The translations under genes and the position numbers were made by a program. The notes beneath the pieces are model-generated. The model was given only the letters and a program-made list of their open reading frames with translations, was not told where the DNA came from and did no database searches. This document shows positions 14,701-23,108 of a DNA stretch of 32,001 nucleotides, piece by piece. The DNA is from a virus. The stretch is from the IMG/VR virus record IMGVR_UViG_3300013126_000139, positions 1-32,001 of that record. One strand, written 5' to 3'. The stretch's first letter is position 1. The number at the start of each line of letters is the position of its first letter.

Positions 14701-17700
14701 TTCAAGAACCTGTGTTCGCTTTCACGACGAGCAGCACGAGCATATTCTGGTGTTGAAGCCAACTCATCAAGTTGAGCCTGAATCAATTCATTATCAACCT
14801 GCTCACGAACAACTGAGCGCATGGACTTACCCTGAGCAGGTATCTCCATAACAACATCTTCGTTCAACTTGGCTGTGAACGGACGTGTGGTTGGCTTTGG
14901 TGGACCAATCTCTGGAACAGCACCCTCAAGGCGCAATAACTCACGCTGAGATGCTTTCTCAGCCGTGTTAATTTCTTTTCTGAGACCAATACGCCTATTC
15001 AATTCATTGGCATACTCTTCTAGGAAGTCAGCAAGGGAGTTTGCGCCACGCAACTCCTTGCGCATGAGCCATGCACCCGGGATGTATTTACCGTCAATTG
15101 AACGACCCTCAACACCCTGAAGCAGTTTGTCTAATGGAAGACTTGTCTCTTCGGTAAGAACACGAAGTCCTTTAATACGATTAGCGTTCCTTTCGTAAAT
15201 CAAACCAAAGTAAGAGTCACCAGCATTGATGGTTCGATACTGTCTTGCAGCACGAGTACCTGAGTACTCGTACAAATCTCCACCAAGCAATTCAGCAAAC
15301 AATTGAGTTACATGCTTATCGCTACCATTCAAGGCAGAATCAATGATTCCAGAGTATCCAAACTCTTTACCATTTCTAATTGCTCTGTTAATTACCTTGT
15401 TGATTTCTTTCATTGAACCTTTACCAGTTAGACGCTTACCAGCCTCCAATGCAATCTTTTGGTCTTGTTCAATTTCGGTCATAATCTTTGCATAAAGTTT
15501 TTCAAGTTCATCAATCTTTTGTCTTACTGGATTGATTTTTTTTGCAACATATGGAACTTCTATTTGCTTTAATCTTGCAATTGATTCTTGAATGTTTCCA
15601 CGAAGTTTGTCATACTGACCGGCAGAACTAACTGACGATAGTCTAAAGCCACTCAAATCTTCAGTTTGATTAAACCCACGCATATCAACACTACGTGCAC
15701 GACGAGTTAATGGTCTACCCCATACTGGATTTTCCCCACGCTCACGAAGAAGTTTAAGAACTTCTTCTTCAAGATATATTGCTTGTGGGTGTCGATAAAA
15801 AACACGGTTGACTTCTGCAAGTTTGTCCTGCATGAGAACTGATTCAAGTTCTGGAAGATGCTTACGAATGAGTTCCTGAATGCGTAATGCATCAGTAATC
15901 TCTTTCTTCTGGAAACCTTTACCAACTTTTTGTACACGGAAAATCTTTGCCAGTTCTTCACGCAAAGTAATTGAACGTGTTATGTCCTGTGAACGTGTTG
16001 TTTGCCTCTGGAGAATTTCTTCCTTTCGTGGACCCCACTCACCAGCCTTCTCAGTAATCTTTTTCCCAGTTGGCTTATACGTTTTACCCTGCATTGTATT
16101 TCTTGGGTCAAAACCTTTTTTATCAGAAAAAGTAGATGCAAGTTTGTTGTATTCTTCTTGAATTACTGATGCTTCTGGTTTTACTTCACCAGAATTAAGT
16201 TGGACTAATTTCTTATTCCAAAGTTTATTAAACTCTTCGTTTAATGAACCACTAACTTCAACCATTTGTGGATAGACAACTTCTTCTTCAAGTAAACTTT
16301 GACGAATAGCCTCAACCTGTTGTTTGGTTGGCTTTCTATCCGGGATAGATTCGACACGCTTACGAACATTTGTAAAGAAATCTTGTAGTTCAATCAAACC
16401 ATTCTGATGCTCAATAGTTGCTTTAAGTTCTGGTCTAGCAACATTGGAGAGAATTTTGTTATAGTTCTGTTGGTCAACAACACGACCAACATGTGTCATT
16501 GCATCTTGCAATGAACGCAATTGGTTATACGACTCACGGTGTAGGTAATACTCTGATATGCCAGCACCAAGGTCAGCAACAACTTCACGGAAACCATTTA
16601 TCTTGTTTGCATTCTCAATAGCACCACGAGCATATTCATTCTGACCTTTTGTAAGGTTCTTCAACCTTTTTTCATATTCAGCAATCTTTTTGTTTTGTTC
16701 AGCAATCTTCTCTGTAATCAATTCCTCTGGAACAATTCCAGCGTATACACCATTTTCCATACCAGCATCAAGTGCTTCTAGCATGTCGTCTCTAAGTACG
16801 GTTGCGTTGTAAATATTGTCATTTATTTTCGCAACAGACCTAGCCAACCGTCCTTCGGTATCACGGAACATAAATGTTTCTGTTGCATCAGCCTGACGAA
16901 GCAACTCAACAAGGTTTGAATAACGTGAACGAGTAGCACCCTGCATTGCACCAGCACCACGAATGTCATTAGCCAAAGCAGTAGCAAACTCTGGGTCATT
17001 CATTGCGTCACGAACAATCAGCCATACTCCAGCCTCACGCAGTTCCTTGAGGCTCGCACCACTTGCACCTGATGTGACCGCATTGGCAACACGAGACTTA
17101 ACATCTTCAATAGTCAAACGTGACAAAGCAGCGTTTGAGATGCTTCCAGTTGGGTCAATCGTTGACTTAATCACCTGCATATCAGTACCAATAATTCTTT
17201 CATTGGTCCACAAAGGACCAATGTTCTTTGGAGTCATTGGTTTGTAACCCTGAATATGAATATCTTCTTCAGCCAAAGCATGAACAATGTTGTCCCAAAT
17301 ATCATCAGACTCAATAACTTTAAGGTGTCCACCAGCAATACCATTAAGCACATTGTCAAGTCTGGTTATTTTTGCAAATTGGTCTTCTGCTTCTTTCAAT
17401 GCTTCAGCAGCACGTTGACCTTTCAAATCAAGACTTGCAATTGCACTATCAATGCTTCTCATTTTTCCGTCAAGCATTACCATTGCTTGACCTGCAGGTT
17501 GGTCAAGAGTTACACCCAATTCAGAAATAATCTTTGGATGGTTCATCACCATCTCATCAAGTGATTTTGTCAGGTCATTCCAAGCAACATCAAGGTCATC
17601 AAGAACAGACTGAAGCATGTCAACAACAGCAGTATTTTCTGCACGTGCGTTCACAAACTTAAACCATGCTTGCTTCTGTTTTTCTGCAGCACGAGCAACT

Positions 17701-19844
17701 AGTTGTTGTGCAGCCTCAAGTTTCTTGAGCATTTCTTCTGGAGTGCCAACTTCTTTCAATCCTTTTGTGAGAGCCTGCACTTCTTCTTTTGCAAATCCAC
17801 CCTCTTTAGTGAGAACAGTCATGTAGTCTTTCAATGCAGTAATTGCAGCACTACCACTTTGGCGCATCTCTGAGTGCGCCACCTTCATGGCTTGTTCAAC
17901 TCTCTTGGCATAAGCAGCGGTTTCTTTCAACCACTCTTTAGAGACAGTACCCATCTGCTTTGCTTCTGCAAGAATGCCACCCTCAACTGCAAGACGCATA
18001 AACTCTGCAGTACCAAACTGCTGTGCATAATGCTGACCATACTTGGTCATAATCTTGTCAAGGTCTGTCTCAAAGAACTTACCAGCAAAACCATCAGTTG
18101 CCTGATTAGCAATCTGATTCAATCTTTCAACACCACCAAGAACATCATCTTTGGTCAATTCTTTTCCAAAGAAGTTTGCACCCTCAATCAAACCACGTGA
18201 CTTAAACGAAGAAGCAGGGTCAGTCATGTTTAACTTCAAGTACTGACGAATCTCTTCAGCACGAGCAGTAGTCAAACTATTCAACCAGTCACGAGCCTCA
18301 TCAGTCATCATGTGAGGCAAGTAGTTTTCCTGTGCGTTCAATGTGAACGCCTTATCAACCAACTGGTACTTTGCTTCTACTTCTGTATGGAAGTCTTTGA
18401 ATATCTGCTTGACCTTGTTGTATGCAACCTCTTCAGTTGGTGTCATCTCACGTGCCCAGTTAAGGGTGATTCCATCAGCCTTGAACTTTGGTGTGTCCAA
18501 GAACTTATAAAGTTCTGGACCAGCAGCCTTAATATCTGCCTGCTCCAAGAATGGTGCAACACGCTTTGCATATGCATCCATCATGATGTTTTCTAATGCA
18601 CGAGCAGAATTATCCATTGTCTCCATGCGTACTGCATAACGTGCAAGTTCAGCATCCATTCTCTGCAACTTTCCATCAACAACAAGTTTGCCAGTACGCA
18701 AACCACGACGAAGTGGTTGCATATTACGAGCAGCAGAAGTTCCCTTGGTTGTAAAGTTTTCAGCAAGCCACTCACCACCACGACTACCAGCAACAGCAAT
18801 TCGAGAACGAACAATTCCACGCTCAAGCATTTCCGCAATCGGACCTGTGAACGGAACTTTTACTTTAGTTCCAACAACATAAAGACCACTCTCTGGTAAG
18901 CCAATACGTTTCGCTAAAGCAATACCTTCTTCAGTTCTTCCCAATGCGGTACGACCACGCAACGCAATGTCTTGTACGAGTTCAGCAGATGCACCCATGC
19001 CATCTGCAAGTTTTGCAAGATTGGTTGCAAAGCCACGACCACTCTGTCTACTACCAAGAAGTTTTGCAAGTTTGACACCCTCTTGACTTGCAGCACTACG
19101 AGCAACTTCTTCTGCAGCCATTCTTGCAACAGCCTCTGGACCAAGAGCCGCAAGTTCTTCTGCGGCCATACCGGCACCACGCATCAATGCAGATTCACCT
19201 GCACGAAGTGCAAGGTTCTCTGGAATAGAAGCACCAAGTGTCAACCAGTTAATTGGGTCAAGAGCCAAGTCGCCAAACAAACCTAATGCACGACCCCAAT
19301 TGCCTTTAACTGGAAACGCTGTACCAAATCCATATGAAACATCTTTGGTCTGATTGAACCAGTCGGTAAGACTTGCTTTGGTATTTTTGTCATGGTCAAG
19401 AATGTCAACAACTTCACGAACAGTAGAGATAACTGCACGACGACCAGTATCAAGAACTTCTAGAGGCTTGAGTACTGTCTTGGCAATTGGATTATCAAGA
19501 ATGTGTGCAAGTACACCCAAAGCACCCGATGGCTTTACTTGACCTGCAGCAGCAGCCTGAATTTCATCAAGAACATTCGGATACTTCATTCCTTGTGAAC
19601 GTGCATAAGTGTTGAGACCTTGCTGTGCAGCACGGGTCTTCTGGCTCAATGGATTCAAAGGAACCGTATTTGCCTGCTTGACAATTGTGTCAAGAACATT
19701 GGGAGCACCACTCGCACCCATTCTGGGTGGCGAGGCGGTGCGTGTAGTAGGGGCTACAACAACTGGCTGTGGTGCTTTAGTTGCGTAAGCCTGTTGTGAT
19801 AAACCTTGGAGAGCAGAAAGTAAATCTTGCTGAGAAGCCATCAT
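11763..19844 (-). CDS. giant internal virion / ejection-type protein, 2693 aa
   Basis: This single frame takes up a quarter of the window. The first 60 residues are Pro/Ala/Gln-rich; a LDPINWLTLGAS element near residue 200 and Ala/Gly-rich helices follow. The middle 1500 residues are long charged helices with many coiled-coil-like stretches (KIAEQNKKIAEYEKRLKNL). The C-terminal 500 residues contain aromatic, membrane-like elements (RQIVPFWMWTSRNLPLQIG, VRNLIPFLGTAERL), as seen at the ends of large polyvalent phage proteins. I found no cysteine anywhere and no polymerase, protease or nuclease motif. Its place after the nozzle and ejection-type proteins suggests it is packed in the head and injected. 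It starts by ATGA overlap with the gene before it. Whether any segment is enzymatic remains open. Confidence 0.8.
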   Translation of the reverse strand: MMASQQDLLSALQGLSQQAYATKAPQPVVVAPTTRTASPPRMGASGAPNVLDTIVKQANTVPLNPLSQKTRAAQQGLNTYARSQGMKYPNVLDEIQAAAAGQVKPSGALGVLAHILDNPIAKTVLKPLEVLDTGRRAVISTVREVVDILDHDKNTKASLTDWFNQTKDVSYGFGTAFPVKGNWGRALGLFGDLALDPINWLTLGASIPENLALRAGESALMRGAGMAAEELAALGPEAVARMAAEEVARSAASQEGVKLAKLLGSRQSGRGFATNLAKLADGMGASAELVQDIALRGRTALGRTEEGIALAKRIGLPESGLYVVGTKVKVPFTGPIAEMLERGIVRSRIAVAGSRGGEWLAENFTTKGTSAARNMQPLRRGLRTGKLVVDGKLQRMDAELARYAVRMETMDNSARALENIMMDAYAKRVAPFLEQADIKAAGPELYKFLDTPKFKADGITLNWAREMTPTEEVAYNKVKQIFKDFHTEVEAKYQLVDKAFTLNAQENYLPHMMTDEARDWLNSLTTARAEEIRQYLKLNMTDPASSFKSRGLIEGANFFGKELTKDDVLGGVERLNQIANQATDGFAGKFFETDLDKIMTKYGQHYAQQFGTAEFMRLAVEGGILAEAKQMGTVSKEWLKETAAYAKRVEQAMKVAHSEMRQSGSAAITALKDYMTVLTKEGGFAKEEVQALTKGLKEVGTPEEMLKKLEAAQQLVARAAEKQKQAWFKFVNARAENTAVVDMLQSVLDDLDVAWNDLTKSLDEMVMNHPKIISELGVTLDQPAGQAMVMLDGKMRSIDSAIASLDLKGQRAAEALKEAEDQFAKITRLDNVLNGIAGGHLKVIESDDIWDNIVHALAEEDIHIQGYKPMTPKNIGPLWTNERIIGTDMQVIKSTIDPTGSISNAALSRLTIEDVKSRVANAVTSGASGASLKELREAGVWLIVRDAMNDPEFATALANDIRGAGAMQGATRSRYSNLVELLRQADATETFMFRDTEGRLARSVAKINDNIYNATVLRDDMLEALDAGMENGVYAGIVPEELITEKIAEQNKKIAEYEKRLKNLTKGQNEYARGAIENANKINGFREVVADLGAGISEYYLHRESYNQLRSLQDAMTHVGRVVDQQNYNKILSNVARPELKATIEHQNGLIELQDFFTNVRKRVESIPDRKPTKQQVEAIRQSLLEEEVVYPQMVEVSGSLNEEFNKLWNKKLVQLNSGEVKPEASVIQEEYNKLASTFSDKKGFDPRNTMQGKTYKPTGKKITEKAGEWGPRKEEILQRQTTRSQDITRSITLREELAKIFRVQKVGKGFQKKEITDALRIQELIRKHLPELESVLMQDKLAEVNRVFYRHPQAIYLEEEVLKLLRERGENPVWGRPLTRRARSVDMRGFNQTEDLSGFRLSSVSSAGQYDKLRGNIQESIARLKQIEVPYVAKKINPVRQKIDELEKLYAKIMTEIEQDQKIALEAGKRLTGKGSMKEINKVINRAIRNGKEFGYSGIIDSALNGSDKHVTQLFAELLGGDLYEYSGTRAARQYRTINAGDSYFGLIYERNANRIKGLRVLTEETSLPLDKLLQGVEGRSIDGKYIPGAWLMRKELRGANSLADFLEEYANELNRRIGLRKEINTAEKASQRELLRLEGAVPEIGPPKPTTRPFTAKLNEDVVMEIPAQGKSMRSVVREQVDNELIQAQLDELASTPEYARAARRESEHRFLNVLAKFDEATAEQIGFTPAEFNALWNDPLKPIEINRLESQLNTLEKTHARLRSTRKNLLVKRADTTAIDGQLQKVEDLLLDVEKQVLEYRSSRSALEKLTVIHDNFADFARQQEAGVSFAFKFKTGPNGPQPLLPEDALQQLVDKYGVKALEEDVKARTNYLQKIRLNSDEYKFMRNYKETEGRLSVKMQQQWANERSNIVNFQDRIRMKVSQLRGNSVDNANEIANLEAQILDELQSANIKPRAKGGQALADETLRRAEDVRARPAEAIPGELLTDAQIEQQLGGLPLSKGAGVDGKYFRPDSGAIEAGTTPKQLEIAAEKARVDSLAEEVINLNLRKIVIEGRQQEVLDALSKMTTEQRSIIARKLQTSRELEQAMKAGQKLETQTGAKTLGGKAAKSRQVLTDAQKVMSEAEAAYDSAVNYATWAPDALEDARKVVSDLKDMAMKGTKVKKTVKAGTDAWVSDVDNFIEEASTLLNSIDGDELPNHIRAAVTDFASKKAEYFKQVQRLDDAKVEKLFADGLKGMEYTANLGSKMPIALRGRVPEEAYSIVPMFDEGFVQLSKYFPNIGVKKELESIVKSVHRFNEPQIVREFGRFTSKYTKFFKAYATLSPGFHARNAMSNAFMIFAAGGELKYMNEGLEMSRSWLNASKRGLNVDEWIKELPQAMQTKAKTAMDAFMASGGGMSSDFFDLGRLPKGTKRSKELGRWVENHSRFVLAWDGVSKGMDFDAAATRVRKYLIDYADVSTADQVMRQIVPFWMWTSRNLPLQIGNMWLNPRAYAIYNTIKRNVRSDKEGDVVPQWMREIGAFKLPFGNNLYATPDFGFNRVGQQIQELADPQRLLSNVNPLLRVPIELMGGRQLYNNRQFSDKPVQVGNGAGAVLQPFLAAAGYGETRDGKQFVNDKAYYAVRNLIPFLGTAERLTPSIDTYQQRGYVNPLLGFLGVPGRQLKEQEIQSELARRKGEIAKIASREKAFGE

Positions 19845-21028
19845 CCACCCATTGTTTTTTGGAGAATAATCCTGCTAAGCATGTCCTGATTAAACGGTGT
19901 TTCTCCTCTGGCTTTCAATCCCTCCTGAACTTTCCTTTGTACCAAATCAATTAACTTCTGTTGCTGTTGAACTGGGTCACGAAGATTATCTACAGGAATC
20001 TGCGTGACAGCACCACCAGTAGCACCAACCTTATGTGCGGTCACAGGTGCGCCAGCGAGTTCTAACTGGTAGTTCATCTGAGCCTGCTTCATACGCTCAT
20101 CACGAGGCGTTACAGCGCCAATAGAGCGTTGCTTATTTGTTATTTGGTCTTCAATAGTGTTTGGAAGTTTGACTTTAACTCCAGTTGTATCTTCCAATTG
20201 CTTAACCATTGCCATAAAACTTTCGTCAGTCATAAACTCAGACTTACCAGTAGTTCCAATTTGAACAGCCTTGCCCTTTACGTAATCATCAATACGATGT
20301 GCAAGAACCTTTGACCAGTTCTTATCTTGCTGTGTTGGCTTAAGGTTCTTTCTACCCGGAACCTGAATGTCAACTTTGCCTTTTATGAAGTCCTCAATAG
20401 TTGCAGACTTGTAAACACCAGTTGGCATGTTGTCTTCAGGCTTTGCATACTGGTCACGAATAGCCTTGAGTTTTGGCTCCATGCTTTTCTTGATTGATTC
20501 CTTCTGTGCTTCCAAACCAGAGAATACTTCAGGGAATAATTGTTTTGCATCAAACTCTTCGTTTGGATTGCGCATACCATACTTTTCGTAGATGGTGTCT
20601 TCATTGGCAATCTTGTACCGTTGTTCATCAACCGATTTGCTTTCAGCAAATAGGTCATCAACCAACTTGTTGTACATGGTAATTTCGTTTGGGTCATTCA
20701 ACTGGATTGTTCCAGTCTTGTTTACACCGTCACTAAGAATTTTCTTAATCTGAATTGCTGGATAACCACGGTCAATGTAGTCAAGAATTGATGTAGCAAT
20801 TGGGTCATCACTAGAACGAATGGCATTGGTCTGAGGAGCATAAATTCTTTGGATTTCTTCATCAGTCATGGTCTGCGGTGCTGTGTACGAATTCGAGAAT
20901 AGACCCATAATTGGGTTAAGAATGTTACTCAAATCGCCAGAATTTCCACCGCCCTTGCGGTTGGCATATGTAGCCAAAATAGGCAAGAAAGCGTTGTAGT
21001 CGGGTTGCCCAATCGGTTGCGGTGCCAT
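19841..21028 (-). CDS. putative internal virion protein, 395 aa
   Basis: No family is recognised. The protein is mostly helical, Gln/Lys/Asp-rich, lacks cysteine and has a Gly/Asn-rich early loop (RKGGGNSGDL). The C-terminal part is Gln-rich (DPVQQQQKLIDLVQRKV). The start follows AAAGGAC, and the end overlaps the giant gene by four bases (ATGA), so synthesis of the two is probably coupled. Based on position between two other low-complexity helical proteins and the giant protein, it is probably part of the injected internal complex of a short-tailed phage. Confidence 0.72.
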   Translation of the reverse strand: MAPQPIGQPDYNAFLPILATYANRKGGGNSGDLSNILNPIMGLFSNSYTAPQTMTDEEIQRIYAPQTNAIRSSDDPIATSILDYIDRGYPAIQIKKILSDGVNKTGTIQLNDPNEITMYNKLVDDLFAESKSVDEQRYKIANEDTIYEKYGMRNPNEEFDAKQLFPEVFSGLEAQKESIKKSMEPKLKAIRDQYAKPEDNMPTGVYKSATIEDFIKGKVDIQVPGRKNLKPTQQDKNWSKVLAHRIDDYVKGKAVQIGTTGKSEFMTDESFMAMVKQLEDTTGVKVKLPNTIEDQITNKQRSIGAVTPRDERMKQAQMNYQLELAGAPVTAHKVGATGGAVTQIPVDNLRDPVQQQQKLIDLVQRKVQEGLKARGETPFNQDMLSRIILQKTMGG

Positions 21029-21048
21029 ACCTATAAGTCCTTTGTTAC

Positions 21049-22236
21049 CTAGTAACCAATTTTGATTTGAGCCAACTCGTCAAGAACGTCTTGGCTTGGA
21101 TTGTTGAAATCTGGAAGTGTCTGGGCAACATTGGCTGGATTTGTAGATACCTGAGGGATACTTCCACCAGCCGCAATAATGGCATCAACAATGCTTTGGT
21201 AACGATTTCCAGCAGCCTGTTCTTGTTCAAACTTGGCTTGAGCAATTTGTTGAGCAAGTGAAGCCAAAGCCTGTTGCTGTGCGCTAGCAGCCTGAGATTC
21301 ATAAGCAGCCCTCTGAGCACCAAGACCAGAAGTACCCATAGTACGAGCCATTTTTGCTTCAGCAAGACGTGAAAGGTCTCCCCGCTTGGCGTTAGCACTC
21401 AGCACATCAATCAAACTTTGGAATGCACCAGCACCCTGCTGACCAGCCAACTGTTCAGCCTGAACCTGACCAGCAACATCAGGAGACATTGCGCCATAAG
21501 CGTTAAGGTAATCCTGCATCGGATTTGTGACCGCAATATTTGCAGCCGACAATCCAGCATATGGATTGTTCGGATTCTGTGACAAATAATTTTCAAGATT
21601 TGTATAACCAGTATCCATCAAACCTTGTGCGGTATTATAACCAGCACCAATATTGCTCATAGCGTTTGAGTAGATATTTCCAATGTTTTGTTTGCCAGTT
21701 GTTTCCATCTGACCAATTTGACCAAGTAGGTCGTCAATATTTCCACGGTAACTACCAGAAGTAATTTGGTTAATCATGCCTTGTAAAGCACGTTGCTTTG
21801 CTTCGGCAGCAGCAGCGTCTTGTTCTTTTTCATATTGCCATTTTTTATTAGCAAGTATGTCTGATGCTTTCATCCCACCACTAGAACTAGAACCACTCCC
21901 ACCTCCACCACCAAGCAATTGCAATGCCTGTTGCATTGGTGTTGTGTACGCCATTCCGCCAGTTCCCATTTCTGTTCCAAGAACTTGGCTAGCAATAAGT
22001 TGTGCTTGTTGTTCTTGTTGTGCTGCTAAATCTTTTCCAGAAACATATGGAGCAGGGTTTGCTTCTGCTGCTCGAATGTTCTGTTGAACGTTGTAACCAG
22101 ATGATGGACCTGCATAACTAGCAGTTGGTGTTGGCTGTTGTGCTGTAGCAACAACACGCCGACCACCAGAACCACCCGGAGGACCCCAAGTGCGAACACG
22201 GGAATTATATGCGTTAGGGTTTGCTTCGTTAACCAT
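21049..22236 (-). CDS. putative internal virion protein, Ala/Gln/Gly-rich, 395 aa
   Basis: The N-terminal third is low-complexity (QQPTPTASYAGPSSG, and a Gly/Ser run near residue 110). A long helical region follows, rich in Ala and Gln (AQQQALASLAQQIAQAKFEQ), without cysteine. Such composition is typical of podovirus ejection proteins, which are unfolded for passage through the tail and reassemble in the envelope. It has the same length as the next gene product, but I saw no sequence similarity. It shares one base with the gene upstream (TAATG). Confidence 0.72.
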   Translation of the reverse strand: MVNEANPNAYNSRVRTWGPPGGSGGRRVVATAQQPTPTASYAGPSSGYNVQQNIRAAEANPAPYVSGKDLAAQQEQQAQLIASQVLGTEMGTGGMAYTTPMQQALQLLGGGGGSGSSSSGGMKASDILANKKWQYEKEQDAAAAEAKQRALQGMINQITSGSYRGNIDDLLGQIGQMETTGKQNIGNIYSNAMSNIGAGYNTAQGLMDTGYTNLENYLSQNPNNPYAGLSAANIAVTNPMQDYLNAYGAMSPDVAGQVQAEQLAGQQGAGAFQSLIDVLSANAKRGDLSRLAEAKMARTMGTSGLGAQRAAYESQAASAQQQALASLAQQIAQAKFEQEQAAGNRYQSIVDAIIAAGGSIPQVSTNPANVAQTLPDFNNPSQDVLDELAQIKIGY

Positions 22237-22667
22237 TAGAAACCACTCCTCAATCTCATCAACTCAAGAGCATCCTGCTCAATCTGTCTTGCCTTCTCTG
22301 CTTCCAAATCTTGCAATCCAACGTTATAGTTGGATTCAAGTTGTCTTTGACCTAAATCAAACATGCTTTTCTGTTGCGCTAAATCCTGTTGAGCCTGCGC
22401 AGTTTGACTAATGCGTTCACGAGCAAAGTCCTGAAGTGCTTTTCTAAAAGCACCAGACTGAACATTTGGACCATAAAGACCACGCTTGACATAACCGGTT
22501 CTAACTTGAGGCAAAGCCTTCTCATAACCCTTTGACATATCAGCAAGGTTTCTCTGACCCCGTTGCTGTGAAAGAAAATTAGAATAAGCATTAGCAGCAC
22601 CAGTAGATGCATACTGGTCCATAAGACCTCTACGACGTGCTTCATAAGCACCTGCATCATACGCCAT
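22236..22667 (-). CDS. putative internal virion protein, helical, 143 aa
   Basis: A helical protein rich in Gln, Arg, Ala and Tyr with a long C-terminal helix (SNYNVGLQDLEAEKARQIEQ) and no cysteine. The opening (MAYDAGAYEARRRGLMDQYA) resembles the start of small internal proteins of short-tailed phages, but no named family can be given. It lies first among the four proteins leading to the giant one, with an 11-base overlap at its start and one base at its end. It is probably part of the same injected complex. Confidence 0.68.
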   Translation of the reverse strand: MAYDAGAYEARRRGLMDQYASTGAANAYSNFLSQQRGQRNLADMSKGYEKALPQVRTGYVKRGLYGPNVQSGAFRKALQDFARERISQTAQAQQDLAQQKSMFDLGQRQLESNYNVGLQDLEAEKARQIEQDALELMRLRSGF

Positions 22668-22839
22668 ATTGTTTTACAGCCTTTCTATTTTCTTGAGCCT
22701 TTTTTCGATTGGCTTCCATGTCATCAACTTTTTTGTTTAACTTTTCAATCTCCATTACCAATGACGACACAATCTGACGGATTGCTGTCGCATCCGTTGA
22801 CTTCAATGCTGTCAATGCTGGGATTGAAAAAGAATCCAT
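22657..22839 (-). CDS. small coiled-coil protein, 60 aa
   Basis: The second half is a clear coiled coil (VMEIEKLNKKVDDMEANRKK) ending in a basic, Gln/Asn-rich tail. The first 25 residues are Ser/Thr/Ala-rich. ATG 22839 shares one base with the stop of the fibre-like gene. It may trimerise and belong to a tail appendage or be an assembly factor; the position after the fibre-like gene suggests a fibre-linked role. Confidence 0.65.
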   Translation of the reverse strand: MDSFSIPALTALKSTDATAIRQIVSSLVMEIEKLNKKVDDMEANRKKAQENRKAVKQYGV

Positions 22840-23108
22840 CAGCCAAATACCTGTCCAGCCAAAATGATTTGGTCATTCACTGGAACATCTGTGCTGTCCA
22901 ACTTTGCGTAAGTCACAGAACCATCAGCAATCTTTAGAGTGCTTACGGCATTAGTTGCAAGTTTTGCATTTGTTATAGCCGAAGAATTAATGTTCGAACC
23001 ATCAGACAAACCATCAACATACAACTTAAACTCAGTAAAGTTTGCATTTACTTCTGATGCTTCAGCGACATTTCCATTAGTAAAACTGTGTGGAATTGTA
23101 ATTGCCAT
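22839..23108 (-). CDS. short tail-fibre-like protein, 89 aa
   Basis: The N-terminal FTNGNVAEASEVNANF segment and the later repeats ITNAKLATNAV and LKIADGSVTYAKL are typical of phage fibre and appendage proteins, in which short Gly/Asn/Ala/Asp repeats form a trimeric beta-prism. At 89 residues there is room for little more than a shaft, so it may be a fibre adaptor or one part of a split fibre rather than a receptor-binding protein. It lies directly after the nozzle gene, with one shared base. Confidence 0.7.
   Translation of the reverse strand: MAITIPHSFTNGNVAEASEVNANFTEFKLYVDGLSDGSNINSSAITNAKLATNAVSTLKIADGSVTYAKLDSTDVPVNDQIILAGQVFG

Noticed and set aside
16963-17564. Plus-strand open frames inside the giant gene
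   Set aside because: They are antisense shadows of a continuous 2693-codon frame, with unusual Ser/Cys/Phe-rich composition and no start signals.
11763-19844. Giant protein as an N4-like virion RNA polymerase
   Set aside because: The polymerase palm motifs (T7-type Asp, Lys, Tyr, Asp elements) were not seen, and the middle is mainly long charged helices.
19841-22236. The two 395-residue proteins as duplicated genes
   Set aside because: Equal length only; composition, low-complexity regions and local sequences differ and no shared motif was found.
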